In this document: positions 5,632-13,184 of the stretch, in pieces
Layout of the letters: every line of letters begins with the position of its first letter
Position numbering within the stretch: position 1 is the stretch's first letter
Assembly (NCBI GenBank): GCA_035315685.1
Contig: DATFXR010000668.1
Span: 1 to 17,308 of the forward strand
Source: QHWK01 sp035315685
GTDB taxonomy: Bacteria; Acidobacteriota; Vicinamibacteria; Vicinamibacterales; CAVVIG01
Direction: 5' to 3'
Length of the DNA stretch: 17,308 nt
Made by a program: the position numbers and the translations under genes
Notes under the pieces: generated by a model
Database searches by the model: none
Seen by the model: only the letters and a program-made list of their open reading frames with translations
What the model was told of the DNA's origin: nothing

Positions 5632-8616
5632 ATGATGCTTCGCTCGAGCCTGACCGCCGCGTCGGCCGTCGTCGCGCTCGCGGCGCAGGACATTCCGATG
5701 ATTCGTGACGTCGAGGTCACGCTCACGGAAGGAACGTCGATGGCAGCAGCGCCGTCGCCGGATCGACGCTGGATCGCCATCGATCTGCTCGGCGGCATCT
5801 GGATCCTGCCGATCCGTGGCGGCGAGGCGAAGCGGCTCACGCCCGAGACGCTCGAGGCGCGCCAGCCGACCTGGTCACCCGACAGCGAATCGATTGCGTT
5901 TCAAGGCTACGACGCCGACGGCGCCTGGCACATCTATGTCGTGCCGCGCGAAGGCCGCGACGCGAAGCCGCTCACGACGGGCGAATTCGACGACCGCGAG
6001 CCGGCCTGGTCGCATGACGGATCGCGCATTGCCTTCTCGTCGGATCGCTATATCGGCATCACGACCATCTGGGAGCTGATGCTGTCGACCGGCGCACTCC
6101 GGCGTCTCACCGGGCGAAGCAGCGTGATGCCGTCGTGGTCGCCGAACGATCAGGAAGTCACCTTTGTCGCGCGCGACACCGACGCCGGCGGCCGACCGAC
6201 CCGGCGCAGCACGACCGCATTGTGGGGAGTCACCTTGGACGGGCGCGAACGGCCGCTGCTGCCCGCCGAGAGCGGAACCGGTCTCGACGCGGAGCCCGCG
6301 GCCGCCGGGTGGAGCACGGACGGCACGCAGGTCGCGTACACGTCGCAATTCGGCGGTCTCTTTCTCGGCACCCGCCCGATCAGCCGGCCCGACGAGGACG
6401 TCTTTCCGTTTCGCCCGCAGTGGGTCTCGCGCACCGATTTCATCTACACCGCCGACGGCAGAATCAAACGGCGTTCGCTCATCGGCGACACCAGCACCAT
6501 TCCATTCACCGCGAAGGTGACGCTTCACCGCGCCGTCTACGACGTCGCACACCGCCCGCTCGAATCGACCGAACCGCAGGCTCTGAGGGGGATCGTCACG
6601 CCGGTGGTGTCGCCAAACGGGCGCATGGTCGCGTTCGCCGCCCTTGGCGATCTGTGGGTGATGACCTTTGGCCGCGTGCCGGTGCGAATCACCAACGATG
6701 CAGCGGTCGATCTCGACCCGGCGTGGTCGCCCGACAGCACACAGATCGCATTCGTCAGCGATCGTGGCGGCCAGATGGACCTGTGGATCCACGATCTCGC
6801 GTCGAACACCGACACGTCGCACGCGATCCCCGGCAACCGTTGTCCGGTGTCTGCTCCTGCCTGGTCGCGCGACGGGTCGACGATCATTTACAGCAGCGTC
6901 ACGTCGGGGTGCGGGATCGGCGTCCTGCAGGTACGGCCCGGCGGCGATTGCCGTGCGAGCGTTGCGAGATCGCCGACCACTGAGGAATTCGGCCGCCCAA
7001 CCTGGGGACCGTCGTGCAGGGCGATCGCGCAGAGCGCGTTGTTCCCCTACTCCGATCGCTACCGTGAAGGATTGAACCAGCTGCTGGTGTGGTCGACCGA
7101 CTTCAGTTCGTGGACCCAGTCCCTGCTGTTTCCGCAGCACAACGCCGGCAACCGGCAGGACACCGGGCCGGTGTGGTCGCCCGACGGCACGCAGATGGCC
7201 TTCGTGACCGAAGGGCGGCTGTGGACGGTCCCCGTGGACAATCGCGGCGTGGCCACCGGGCCGCCGCGCGACATCGCCGCCGATCAGCCGGAGTCGCCCA
7301 GCTGGGAGGGCGATGCGCGCCACATCGTCTACCAGACGCCGGCCGGATTGCGCCGGGTAATTCCCGAGGGCGGCATTCCGGACATCATCCCGCTCGATCT
7401 CCGGTGGCAGATCGCGTCGACGCCGGCGCACGTCGTGGTCCACGCCGGTCACGTGCTCGACGGGACGATCGACGGACTGCGCACCGAATCGGACATCGTG
7501 ATCGAGCGCGGCATCGTGCGGAGTGTCGAAGGTCATCGCGACGAGCTGCACACGGGAGCCGTGGTCGACGCCGGCGACGAATACGTCATGCCGGGACTGA
7601 TCGAGATGCACGCGCATCTCGATCCGGGTTACGGCGGGAAGTTCGGCCGCATCTGGCTCGCCTACGGCATCACCTCGCTGCGGATTCCGGCGGTGAACCC
7701 CTACGCCGGCAACGAGCAGCGCGAGTCGTTCGACGCGGGGCGTCGGCCGGGACCGCGCGTGTTTCTGGCGGGCGATCCGTTCGACGGCGTGCGCTCGTTC
7801 TATCCGGGCGGCGTGGCGATCACGTCGGACGCGCAACTCGAGCAGGAGCTCGATCGGGCGTCGGCGCTCGACGTCGACTTCTTCAAGACCTACGTGCGGT
7901 TGCCCGATCGCTTTCAGAAGCGGGTGATCGAGTACGCGCACGCACACGACAAGCCGGTCACGTCGCACGAACTGTATCCGGCGGTGGCGTTCGGGATCGA
8001 CGGCATCGAGCATCTCGTCGGCACGAGCCGCCGTGGCTACTCGCCGAAACAGAGCGCGAGAGGGCGCGTGTACAAGGACGTCGTCGATCTGATTGCGAAG
8101 TCCGGGGTGACGCTGACGCCAACGATGGTGCTGCAGGGCGCCTACCGCGCGCGCATGACCGGCGACAAGTCGGTGCTGTTCGACCCGCGGCTGGCGCTGT
8201 TTCCGCTGTCGCTCGTCGCGACGCTGAGCGACCTCGCCAATGCGCGGCCGAGTCCGGCGCTCGACGCCTTCGTCCGGCCCTACGAAGTGAATCTGAGAAC
8301 GATTGCCGGGGCGGGCGGCAGGATCGTTGCCGGCACCGATTCGCCGATCGTCCCCTACGGGCTGGGATTGCACGTCGAGCTCGAGTCGTACGTGCACGCC
8401 GGCTTCACGCCGTTCCAGGCGTTGCAGACGGCGACGATCAATGCGGCGCAGGCGCTCGGCCTCGGCGACCAGCTGGGCACGATCGAGGCGGGCAAAGCAG
8501 CCGATCTCACGTTCCTGGGCAGCGATCCGCTCGCCGACATCAGGAACACGCGCGACGTGCGGCGCGTGATGAAAGGCGGCCGCGTCTACACGGTTGCGGA
8601 GCTGGTGAAGAAGTAA
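5632..8616 (+). CDS. Secreted TolB-like propeller/amidohydrolase fusion
   Basis: 994 residues. A short Sec-type signal (MMLRSSLTAASAVVALAA) is followed by a TolB/PD40 beta-propeller (about 35-600) with repeats such as PTWSPDSESIAF, PAWSHDGSRIAF, PAWSPDSTQIAFVSD and PVWSPDGTQMAF. The C-terminal metal-dependent amidohydrolase domain (about 600-994) has a complete metal site: HAH at 660-662 in EMHAHLDP, the probable carboxylated Lys752 (FFKTYV), His779 (TSHE), His794 (GIEHL) and Asp903 (GTDSP). The closing beta-sandwich is GTIEAGKAADLTFLGSDPL. It is likely a periplasmic hydrolase of cyclic amides or peptide-like bonds; related proteins are often labelled imidazolonepropionase- or prolidase-like, and the true substrate is unknown. 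Two adjacent ATGs (5632, 5635) could start it. The domain order is common in Acidobacteria-like genomes. Confidence 0.92.
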   Translation: MMLRSSLTAASAVVALAAQDIPMIRDVEVTLTEGTSMAAAPSPDRRWIAIDLLGGIWILPIRGGEAKRLTPETLEARQPTWSPDSESIAFQGYDADGAWHIYVVPREGRDAKPLTTGEFDDREPAWSHDGSRIAFSSDRYIGITTIWELMLSTGALRRLTGRSSVMPSWSPNDQEVTFVARDTDAGGRPTRRSTTALWGVTLDGRERPLLPAESGTGLDAEPAAAGWSTDGTQVAYTSQFGGLFLGTRPISRPDEDVFPFRPQWVSRTDFIYTADGRIKRRSLIGDTSTIPFTAKVTLHRAVYDVAHRPLESTEPQALRGIVTPVVSPNGRMVAFAALGDLWVMTFGRVPVRITNDAAVDLDPAWSPDSTQIAFVSDRGGQMDLWIHDLASNTDTSHAIPGNRCPVSAPAWSRDGSTIIYSSVTSGCGIGVLQVRPGGDCRASVARSPTTEEFGRPTWGPSCRAIAQSALFPYSDRYREGLNQLLVWSTDFSSWTQSLLFPQHNAGNRQDTGPVWSPDGTQMAFVTEGRLWTVPVDNRGVATGPPRDIAADQPESPSWEGDARHIVYQTPAGLRRVIPEGGIPDIIPLDLRWQIASTPAHVVVHAGHVLDGTIDGLRTESDIVIERGIVRSVEGHRDELHTGAVVDAGDEYVMPGLIEMHAHLDPGYGGKFGRIWLAYGITSLRIPAVNPYAGNEQRESFDAGRRPGPRVFLAGDPFDGVRSFYPGGVAITSDAQLEQELDRASALDVDFFKTYVRLPDRFQKRVIEYAHAHDKPVTSHELYPAVAFGIDGIEHLVGTSRRGYSPKQSARGRVYKDVVDLIAKSGVTLTPTMVLQGAYRARMTGDKSVLFDPRLALFPLSLVATLSDLANARPSPALDAFVRPYEVNLRTIAGAGGRIVAGTDSPIVPYGLGLHVELESYVHAGFTPFQALQTATINAAQALGLGDQLGTIEAGKAADLTFLGSDPLADIRNTRDVRRVMKGGRVYTVAELVKK

Positions 8617-8667
8617 CGCCGACTCCCGCGTCGCGCCCTGTCACGCTGCGAATGGATCCACGGTTCC

Positions 8668-8710
8668 CACGAAGACACGAAGGTTCGCGCCTTCGTGGGA
8701 TGTCTTCGTG
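8668..8710. repeat. CACGAAG-type hairpin between convergent genes
   Basis: The left arm 8668-8683 (CACGAAGACACGAAGG) pairs with 8690-8696 plus 8702-8710 around a 6-base loop, leaving a 5-base bulge (8697-8701). It has the same unit as the elements at 4719-4781 and 14441-14530. It occupies most of the 110-base gap between the convergent amidohydrolase and yvcK genes, a natural place for a bidirectional transcription end. No T tract is present. Confidence 0.88.
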
Positions 8711-8726
8711 CCTGCTGGGCGCTCTT

Positions 8727-9698
8727 TCAGGTGTCCGCGAGCAAGCGCCGCGACAGGACGCTCCATACCGCGTAGGCGAGCCGGGGGCGATCGTGGCGCG
8801 CGATCTCGCCGGTCCAGAACTCGCCGCCGACGAGCTCGCTGTGGTCAGGCAGCCGGCCGGGCGCGAGCGGCTCCTTGTGTTCGTGCGCGTAGCGTGCCAG
8901 CACCTGCGGCGACGGCCACTTCATGTTGACGATCACCACGTCCACGGTGCGGTGCGTCGCTTCTTCGATCCGCGCAACCGCGTCACCCGCCGTAAAGCCG
9001 AGCATGCCGCGCCCTTCGGTCAACAGGTTGGCAATCAGGATGATCGGACCTTTCATCTGCGCCAGCGCGTCGGACACGCCGCGCACGAGAAAGATCGGCA
9101 TCAGGCTCGTATAGAAGCTCCCCGGTCCGATGATCACCGCGTCGAACTCGGTGATCGCCCTGGCGACGCTTGGATGAATCGCGACCGGCGGCTCGAGCCA
9201 GATGCGCCGCACGAACTGTCCCGACGTCTGCCCCGCATCCACTTCCACTTCGCCGCGGGTCGTCTTGCCGTCCCCGTACTCGGCGCACACCGACGCGCTC
9301 TGGACGGTGACCGGCCACACGCGGCCGCGGCACCCCAGCAACGCCCGCAAGCCATCGATCGCGTCGAGGAAGTCGCCGCTGTAGCGCTGCATCATCGACA
9401 GCAGCAGGTTGCCGCCGGTGTGGCCGCCGAGCCGTGCGTGTTCGAGCGTCGGCAGCCGCGCGAGCAGCACGCGGCGCGCTTCCCGCGAGTTGCGCGCGAG
9501 CGCGAGCGCGCACTTGAGAATGTCGCCGGGCGGCAGCACACCGAGCTCGTCTCGCAGCTGGCCGGAGCTGCCGCCACTGTCGAACATCGTGACGACCGCG
9601 TTCAAATGAAGCCAGGGGTTGTGCTTCAAACCGCCGAGAAGACTGGGGAGCCCGGTACCGCCACCGAAACAGCCGATGTTCAGTTGGCGCAGACGCAT
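8727..9698 (-). CDS. yvcK: YvcK/CofD-like UDP-sugar-binding protein
   Basis: 323 residues, the usual length of YvcK/GlmR. It begins with the nucleotide-binding FGGGTGLPSLLGGL (11-24). TMFDSGGSSGQLRDELGVLPPGD (37-59) is the family fingerprint. GGHTGGNLLL, then IIGPGSFYTSLMPIFLV and NLLTEGRGMLGFTAGD mark the CofD-like core. Known members bind UDP-GlcNAc and are needed for growth on gluconeogenic carbon and for cell envelope precursor balance; they do not make coenzyme F420 despite the shared fold. It acts in the cytoplasm. It diverges from the next operon over 31 bases, with TAGAAT 9 bases before its ATG. In many bacteria yvcK lies with rapZ and whiA; neither is seen here. Confidence 0.94.
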   Translation of the reverse strand: MRLRQLNIGCFGGGTGLPSLLGGLKHNPWLHLNAVVTMFDSGGSSGQLRDELGVLPPGDILKCALALARNSREARRVLLARLPTLEHARLGGHTGGNLLLSMMQRYSGDFLDAIDGLRALLGCRGRVWPVTVQSASVCAEYGDGKTTRGEVEVDAGQTSGQFVRRIWLEPPVAIHPSVARAITEFDAVIIGPGSFYTSLMPIFLVRGVSDALAQMKGPIILIANLLTEGRGMLGFTAGDAVARIEEATHRTVDVVIVNMKWPSPQVLARYAHEHKEPLAPGRLPDHSELVGGEFWTGEIARHDRPRLAYAVWSVLSRRLLADT

Positions 9699-9707
9699 CT
9701 ACGCTGC

Positions 9708-9723
9708 ATTCTACTCGTACAAT
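9708..9723. promoter_or_regulatory. Divergent -10-like elements between yvcK and the 9730 operon
   Basis: On the plus strand TACAAT (9718-9723) lies 6 bases before ATG 9730. On the minus strand TAGAAT (9713-9708) lies 9 bases before the yvcK ATG. With a transcription start about 7 bases after the hexamer, the plus-strand mRNA would begin at or next to the start codon. There is no Shine-Dalgarno sequence in either direction. Confidence 0.55.
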
Positions 9724-9729
9724 AGCAGC

Positions 9730-10470
9730 ATGATTCCCGAGGCGGTTCGCACGCTCGAGCGCGATCTCCGTGGCATCTTCGGCAGCCGGCTGCGGTCGCT
9801 CGCGATCTACGGCGCACGTGCCGCCGCCGACGGCGCGCATCACCGCCACGATGCCCATGCGCACGCCGCCGCGCCGGTCCGGACGCTGGCGGTGGTCGAG
9901 TCGATGACGCGCGACGACCTGCGCTCGGCCGCCACGCGTGTGGACGCGTGGCACGATGCCGGGCTCGCCACGCCGCTGCTGCTCGCGGCGCGCGAGTTCG
10001 CTCGGTCGCTCGACGCGTTCCCGCTCGAGTTCGGCGCCATCCTCGCCGATCACGTCGTCGTGGCCGGCGAGAATCCGTTCGCGTCGCTGACCGTCGATCC
10101 GGCGGACGTTCGGCGGGCGGTCGAGGTGCAGGCGCGCAGTCACCTGCTGCATCTGCGCGAAGGATTCCTGGAGACGCGCGGCCGCGCGGACGCGCTGTCG
10201 CTGCTGATCCTGCAGTCGGCGCCGGCCTTTGCCGCGCTGGTCACCAGCATCGCGCGCCTCGAAGGTCAGGCGGACCGCGACGTGCACGGCGCCGCGCGGC
10301 ATCTCGAACGCCTCGTCGGTCAGTCCGAGCTCGGCGCGATTTCCGACGTCGCGAAGCTCGCCAGCGCGCACGATCTGGCATCGTCTGCTGCCGAGCAGCT
10401 GTTCGCCCCGTATCTCGACGCGGTCGAGCGGATTGTGGCCTACGTCGATGGCTGGAGCGCGTCTCGATGA
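9730..10470 (+). CDS. Uncharacterised protein, possibly nucleotidyltransferase-fold
   Basis: 246 residues from ATG 9730. An upstream in-frame ATG (9619) would lie deep inside yvcK and is unlikely, whereas TACAAT sits 6 bases before 9730. The opening IPEAVRTLERDLRGIFGSRLRSLAIYG looks like the start of a nucleotidyltransferase-type domain, but the GS...DxD metal motif of active enzymes is not evident. A His-rich stretch (HHRHDAHAHAAAP) follows, then a mainly helical region with LLILQSAPAFAALVTSIARL. No signal peptide. It is the first gene of a six-gene operon and overlaps the TPM gene by 4 bases (ATGA). I do not recognise a specific family; the fold suggestion is weak and the gene call strong. 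Confidence 0.85.
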   Translation: MIPEAVRTLERDLRGIFGSRLRSLAIYGARAAADGAHHRHDAHAHAAAPVRTLAVVESMTRDDLRSAATRVDAWHDAGLATPLLLAAREFARSLDAFPLEFGAILADHVVVAGENPFASLTVDPADVRRAVEVQARSHLLHLREGFLETRGRADALSLLILQSAPAFAALVTSIARLEGQADRDVHGAARHLERLVGQSELGAISDVAKLASAHDLASSAAEQLFAPYLDAVERIVAYVDGWSASR

Positions 10471-11264
10471 AACGCATGACGACCATCGCCGCGCTCCTGC
10501 TCGTGGTGTCCGGCTTCAGCCGGACCGTGATCGCCGCCCCCGACCTCCCAGAGCTGACCCAACCGGTCAACGACTTCGCGCACGTCATCGACGCAGCCAA
10601 CGCACGCAGCATGGAGCAGACCATTCGCGCGCTGCAGGCGAAGACCGGCGACGTGGTGGTCGTTGCCACCGTGCCGAACCTCGAGCCCTACGGCGACATC
10701 AACGAGTACGCGGTCAAGCTGTTCGAGAATCATGGCCGCGGCATCGGTCAGAAGGGCAAGGACAACGGTGTGCTGATCCTCGTTGCGCCCAACGATCGCC
10801 GCGTCCGCATCGAGGTAGGGTACGACGTCGAGCAGTTCGTCACCGACGGCTTCGCCGGCGAGACGAGCCGGATGATGACGCCCTATTTCGGCAGCGGACG
10901 GTACGGCGAGGGGCTCCGCGTTGGCCTCGAACGCATCGTCGGCCGGATCGCGCAGGGGCGCGGTGTGACGCTCGACGGCGTCCAGGTGCCCCAGCAACCC
11001 GTTCGACAGCCCGACCGGACGCCACCCTCGTTGTCGATCATCTTCTGGGTTTTCATTGCCATTCTCGTCATCAGCCGGATCTCGGGCGGCAGGCGTCGAC
11101 GGAGCACTTTCTGGGGCGGCGGACCGTGGAGCGGCTGGTCCAGCGGCGTCGGCCCGTTTGGCGGCGGGGGCGGTTGGGGTGGCGGCGGATTCGGCGGCGG
11201 TGGCGGGTTCGGCGGGTTTGGCGGCGGCCGAAGCGGCGGCGGTGGCGGTGGCGCGAGTTGGTAA
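10467..11264 (+). CDS. TPM-domain (YgcG-like) membrane-anchored protein
   Basis: 265 residues. An N-terminal signal peptide (MKRMTTIAALLLVVSGFS...AAP) is followed by a TPM domain (about 30-170) opening PVNDFAHVIDAANARSMEQ with the core DVVVVATVPNLEPYGDINEYA, KGKDNGVLILVAPNDRRVRIEVGYDVE and FVTDGFAGE. One membrane helix near 192-210 (IIFWVFIAILVIS) precedes a basic patch and a long Gly-rich tail (about 225-265) ending GGGGASW. TPM proteins are often encoded beside LemA, as here, and are linked to envelope stress or photosystem repair in other organisms; the molecular activity is unclear. It starts with ATGA overlapping the previous stop. Its signal peptide carries a palindromic repeat (10508-10525). 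Confidence 0.92.
   Translation: MKRMTTIAALLLVVSGFSRTVIAAPDLPELTQPVNDFAHVIDAANARSMEQTIRALQAKTGDVVVVATVPNLEPYGDINEYAVKLFENHGRGIGQKGKDNGVLILVAPNDRRVRIEVGYDVEQFVTDGFAGETSRMMTPYFGSGRYGEGLRVGLERIVGRIAQGRGVTLDGVQVPQQPVRQPDRTPPSLSIIFWVFIAILVISRISGGRRRRSTFWGGGPWSGWSSGVGPFGGGGGWGGGGFGGGGGFGGFGGGRSGGGGGGASW
10508..10525. repeat. Perfect palindrome in the TPM signal peptide
   Basis: GTCCGGCTTCAGCCGGAC is an 8-base perfect inverted repeat with a 2-base centre. It is read in frame as part of VVSGFSRTV in the signal peptide. I recall VVSGFSRT and its reverse reading VRLKPDTT as very frequent translated repeat fragments in Vicinamibacterales-type genomes. The centre of the 1653-1754 element has a related half (GTCCGGCTAAA). 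Confidence 0.75.
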
Positions 11265-11267
11265 AAT
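11262..11267 (+). promoter_or_regulatory. -10-like TAAAAT before lemA
   Basis: TAAAAT includes the TAA stop of the TPM gene and lies 7 bases before the lemA ATG, the spacing expected for a leaderless transcript. It could give lemA its own promoter inside the operon. No Shine-Dalgarno sequence lies in the 10-base gap. Confidence 0.4.
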
Positions 11268-11274
11268 GTTCCCT

Positions 11275-11850
11275 ATGACCACGACGCGAAGAGCTCTTCT
11301 GCGGCTCGCGATGGCGGCCGCAGTGCTGCCGCTGACGGGTTGCTCCTACAACACGTTCGTCAGCCAGGAAGAGAACGTGAAAGCGCAGTGGGCGCAGGTG
11401 CAGAACCAACTGCAGCGCCGCAACGATCTCATTCCGAATCTCGTCGAGACGACGAAGGGCTTCGCGCAGCACGAGGAGAGCGTCTTCAAGGACATCGCAG
11501 ACGCCCGCTCACAGCTCCTCTCGGCGAAGTCGCCGGAAGAGACCATCTCGGCAGCAAACCGGCAGACGTCGGCGCTCGGACGGCTGCTGGCTGTCGTCGA
11601 GAACTATCCGCAGCTGAAGTCGAACGAGCAGTTCAACCGTCTGATGGACGAGCTCGCCGGCACCGAGAACCGACTCGCCGTCGCGCGACAGCGCTATAAC
11701 GAGGCGGTGCAGCAGTACAACACCTCGCGCCGCCAGTTTCCCGGCAACCTGACGGCGAAGGTGTTCAACTTCAAGGACTATCCGTTCTTCGAGGCGCCGG
11801 CCGACGCGCGGCAGGCGCCGAAGGTCAACTTTTCGAAGCAGCCGTCGTAG
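11275..11850 (+). CDS. lemA: LemA-family lipoprotein
   Basis: 191 residues. The N-terminus TTTRRALLRLAMAAAVLPLTGC has a lipobox ending at Cys23 and a twin-arginine-like RR, so a lipid-anchored periplasmic or outer-surface protein is expected. LemA hallmarks follow: NTFVSQEENVKAQWAQVQNQ, LQRRNDLIPNLVETTKGFA, the helical hairpin AENYPQLK-type segment (VVENYPQLKSNEQFNRLMDE) and ENRLAVARQRYNEAVQQYN. The domain is a long alpha-helical bundle of unknown biochemical role, typically paired with TPM proteins. The start at 11275 is fixed by the signal sequence; an upstream in-frame ATG (11056) lies inside the TPM gene and is discounted. Confidence 0.94.
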   Translation: MTTTRRALLRLAMAAAVLPLTGCSYNTFVSQEENVKAQWAQVQNQLQRRNDLIPNLVETTKGFAQHEESVFKDIADARSQLLSAKSPEETISAANRQTSALGRLLAVVENYPQLKSNEQFNRLMDELAGTENRLAVARQRYNEAVQQYNTSRRQFPGNLTAKVFNFKDYPFFEAPADARQAPKVNFSKQPS

Positions 11851-11857
11851 GCCGACG

Positions 11858-12784
11858 ATGGATCCGCGCGTCCTGCTGCCCTGGGAGCGGCTGCTGTGGA
11901 GCAGCCGTCCGTGGCAGCTTCGCGCCCGCGTCGGCGGCGAACGCTATTTCCTCACCGATTTCCGCCTGCTCCGGCTCACCCGCGACACGCTGAGCGAGGT
12001 GGCGCTCGACGACATCTCTGACATTCAGCGCACCGAAACGCGAATCGATCGCATCTTCGGGACGTCGACCATCGCCGTGCACGCCGACTGCTGTGACGAA
12101 CCGATGCTCCTGCAGTCGGTCCGTCGCGGCCCCCAGCTGGCGGCGCTGCTCGAGCTTCTCGCGGGCGATCCGCGGGCCCCGCGCGATGCGGACGCGGTTC
12201 AGGCGGCGCTCGCGTGGGAGCCGCGCCAGCCGGCGCTGGATCTGCGCAGCGCGCTCGGCGGCTTCGTCGCGGTCCTGGCCGCGATCTTCGCCGTCGCGAT
12301 CGGTCTCCACGGCAAAACGGTGACCGCCACCTTCGGCGACGACGACGCGATCGCGCCCAATGGCGAGAAGCGGAACGAAGCCGAGATCATCCGGTTCATG
12401 GAAATGGACGTGATGCCGTGGGCGCGCGAAGCGCTCGGCCGGCTGAAAGGTGGACCGGACCAGGTCACCTGTTCGACCTGTCACGGCGCTCGAGCGGCCG
12501 CGCGGCAGTGGATGATGCCCGGCGTCTCGGCACTGCCGCAGCCCGACATCCGCGATCGCGGCTGGGAAATCTACACGACGTCAATGGACGCGCAGATGCG
12601 GAACGCGATCTACGGATATCTGGCTGAGTCAGACAACCAGACGAAAGCGGCGTACATGCGCGAGGTGATCGTGCCCGGCATGGCTCGGCTGCTACATCGT
12701 CCGGCGTACGACTTCACACGTTCGTACGAATACAACCGATCACATCGCGCGCTTGGCTGCTATCATTGTCACCAGGTCCAGTGA
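11858..12784 (+). CDS. PH-like domain / membrane helix / diheme cytochrome c fusion
   Basis: 308 residues in three parts. Residues 1-115 resemble a bacterial PH (bPH2-type) domain (RPWQLRARVGGERYFLTDFRLLRLTRDTLSEVALDDISDI). A membrane helix lies near 128-150 (ALGGFVAVLAAIFAVAIGL). The C-terminal part (about 150-308) has two c-type heme sites, C205-ST-C208-H209 and C301-YH-C304-H305, with candidate Met ligands in FMEMDVMPW and VPGMARLL. The cytochrome part looks like reaction-centre-cytochrome-type diheme modules widespread in Acidobacteria-like genomes. Topology would put the PH domain in the cytoplasm and the hemes in the periplasm. It starts 7 bases after lemA, and the next gene overlaps its stop as GTGA. 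Electron partner unknown. Confidence 0.85.
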   Translation: MDPRVLLPWERLLWSSRPWQLRARVGGERYFLTDFRLLRLTRDTLSEVALDDISDIQRTETRIDRIFGTSTIAVHADCCDEPMLLQSVRRGPQLAALLELLAGDPRAPRDADAVQAALAWEPRQPALDLRSALGGFVAVLAAIFAVAIGLHGKTVTATFGDDDAIAPNGEKRNEAEIIRFMEMDVMPWAREALGRLKGGPDQVTCSTCHGARAAARQWMMPGVSALPQPDIRDRGWEIYTTSMDAQMRNAIYGYLAESDNQTKAAYMREVIVPGMARLLHRPAYDFTRSYEYNRSHRALGCYHCHQVQ

Positions 12785-13182
12785 CGACGCGAATCGAGAC
12801 AGCCGCAACTGAATCGCCAGTACCGGTTCCCGCATCGGGCGTGCTGTCGGCGTGGAGCGCGCACGACTGGCGCGACGGCATTCACGTCGGCGACCTCGCC
12901 GCGCTCGAAACGCTCGTCGTGACGACCGAGAACAGCACCTATGAGATCGTGCTGCTGGCCAGCGAAACCGCCCGGGTGCTCGTCCGCGGCGGCGCATTCT
13001 TCCCGGTCTTCACGCCGGCGCGCCTCGCCGGCAGCTCCCTCGGCGGCGCCTTTCTGAAGCTGCACAGCATCCACGTCGGCTTCCGACTCGAGTTCGGGAC
13101 AGAAAACGGCTTCATCATCACGAGTCCGGTGCGAACCGTCGCGCGGGCTCTCGAACCGACCAATCCGGCAGATCTGATGTAG
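12781..13182 (+). CDS. Small conserved hypothetical protein
   Basis: 133 residues from GTG 12781, whose GTGA overlaps the stop of the cytochrome gene; an in-frame TTG 12766 is a less likely start. No signal peptide or membrane helix is seen. The central part is beta-rich: LETLVVTTENSTYEIVLLASETARVLVRGGAFFP, then ARLAGSSLGGAFLKLHSIHVGFRLEF and a final FIITSPVRTVARAL. The pattern STYEI...VLVRGG.FFP...AGSSLGG recalls small hypothetical proteins seen repeatedly in Acidobacteria-like genomes, but I know no function. Coupling to the PH-cytochrome gene suggests a shared process. The next gene begins 2 bases after the stop. Confidence 0.8.
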   Translation: MTTRIETAATESPVPVPASGVLSAWSAHDWRDGIHVGDLAALETLVVTTENSTYEIVLLASETARVLVRGGAFFPVFTPARLAGSSLGGAFLKLHSIHVGFRLEFGTENGFIITSPVRTVARALEPTNPADLM

Positions 13183-13184
13183 CG

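Noticed and set aside
5875..8397. An 840-codon open frame antisense to the propeller-amidohydrolase
   Set aside because: The plus-strand product has complete domain motifs and metal ligands; the antisense product is Arg/His/Asp-rich with no recognisable motif, as expected from GC-rich codon bias.
8668..8710. Classic rho-independent terminator
   Set aside because: The hairpin is strong, but no T tract follows on either strand; kept as a repeat with a possible terminating role only.
7089..9725. An 878-codon plus-strand frame spanning the amidohydrolase end and yvcK
   Set aside because: It crosses two well-supported genes in other frames and a repeat; a shadow frame of GC-rich DNA.
9619..9729. 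Upstream ATG extension of the 9730 gene
   Set aside because: It overlaps the yvcK N-terminus and promoter region; TACAAT next to ATG 9730 supports the shorter form.
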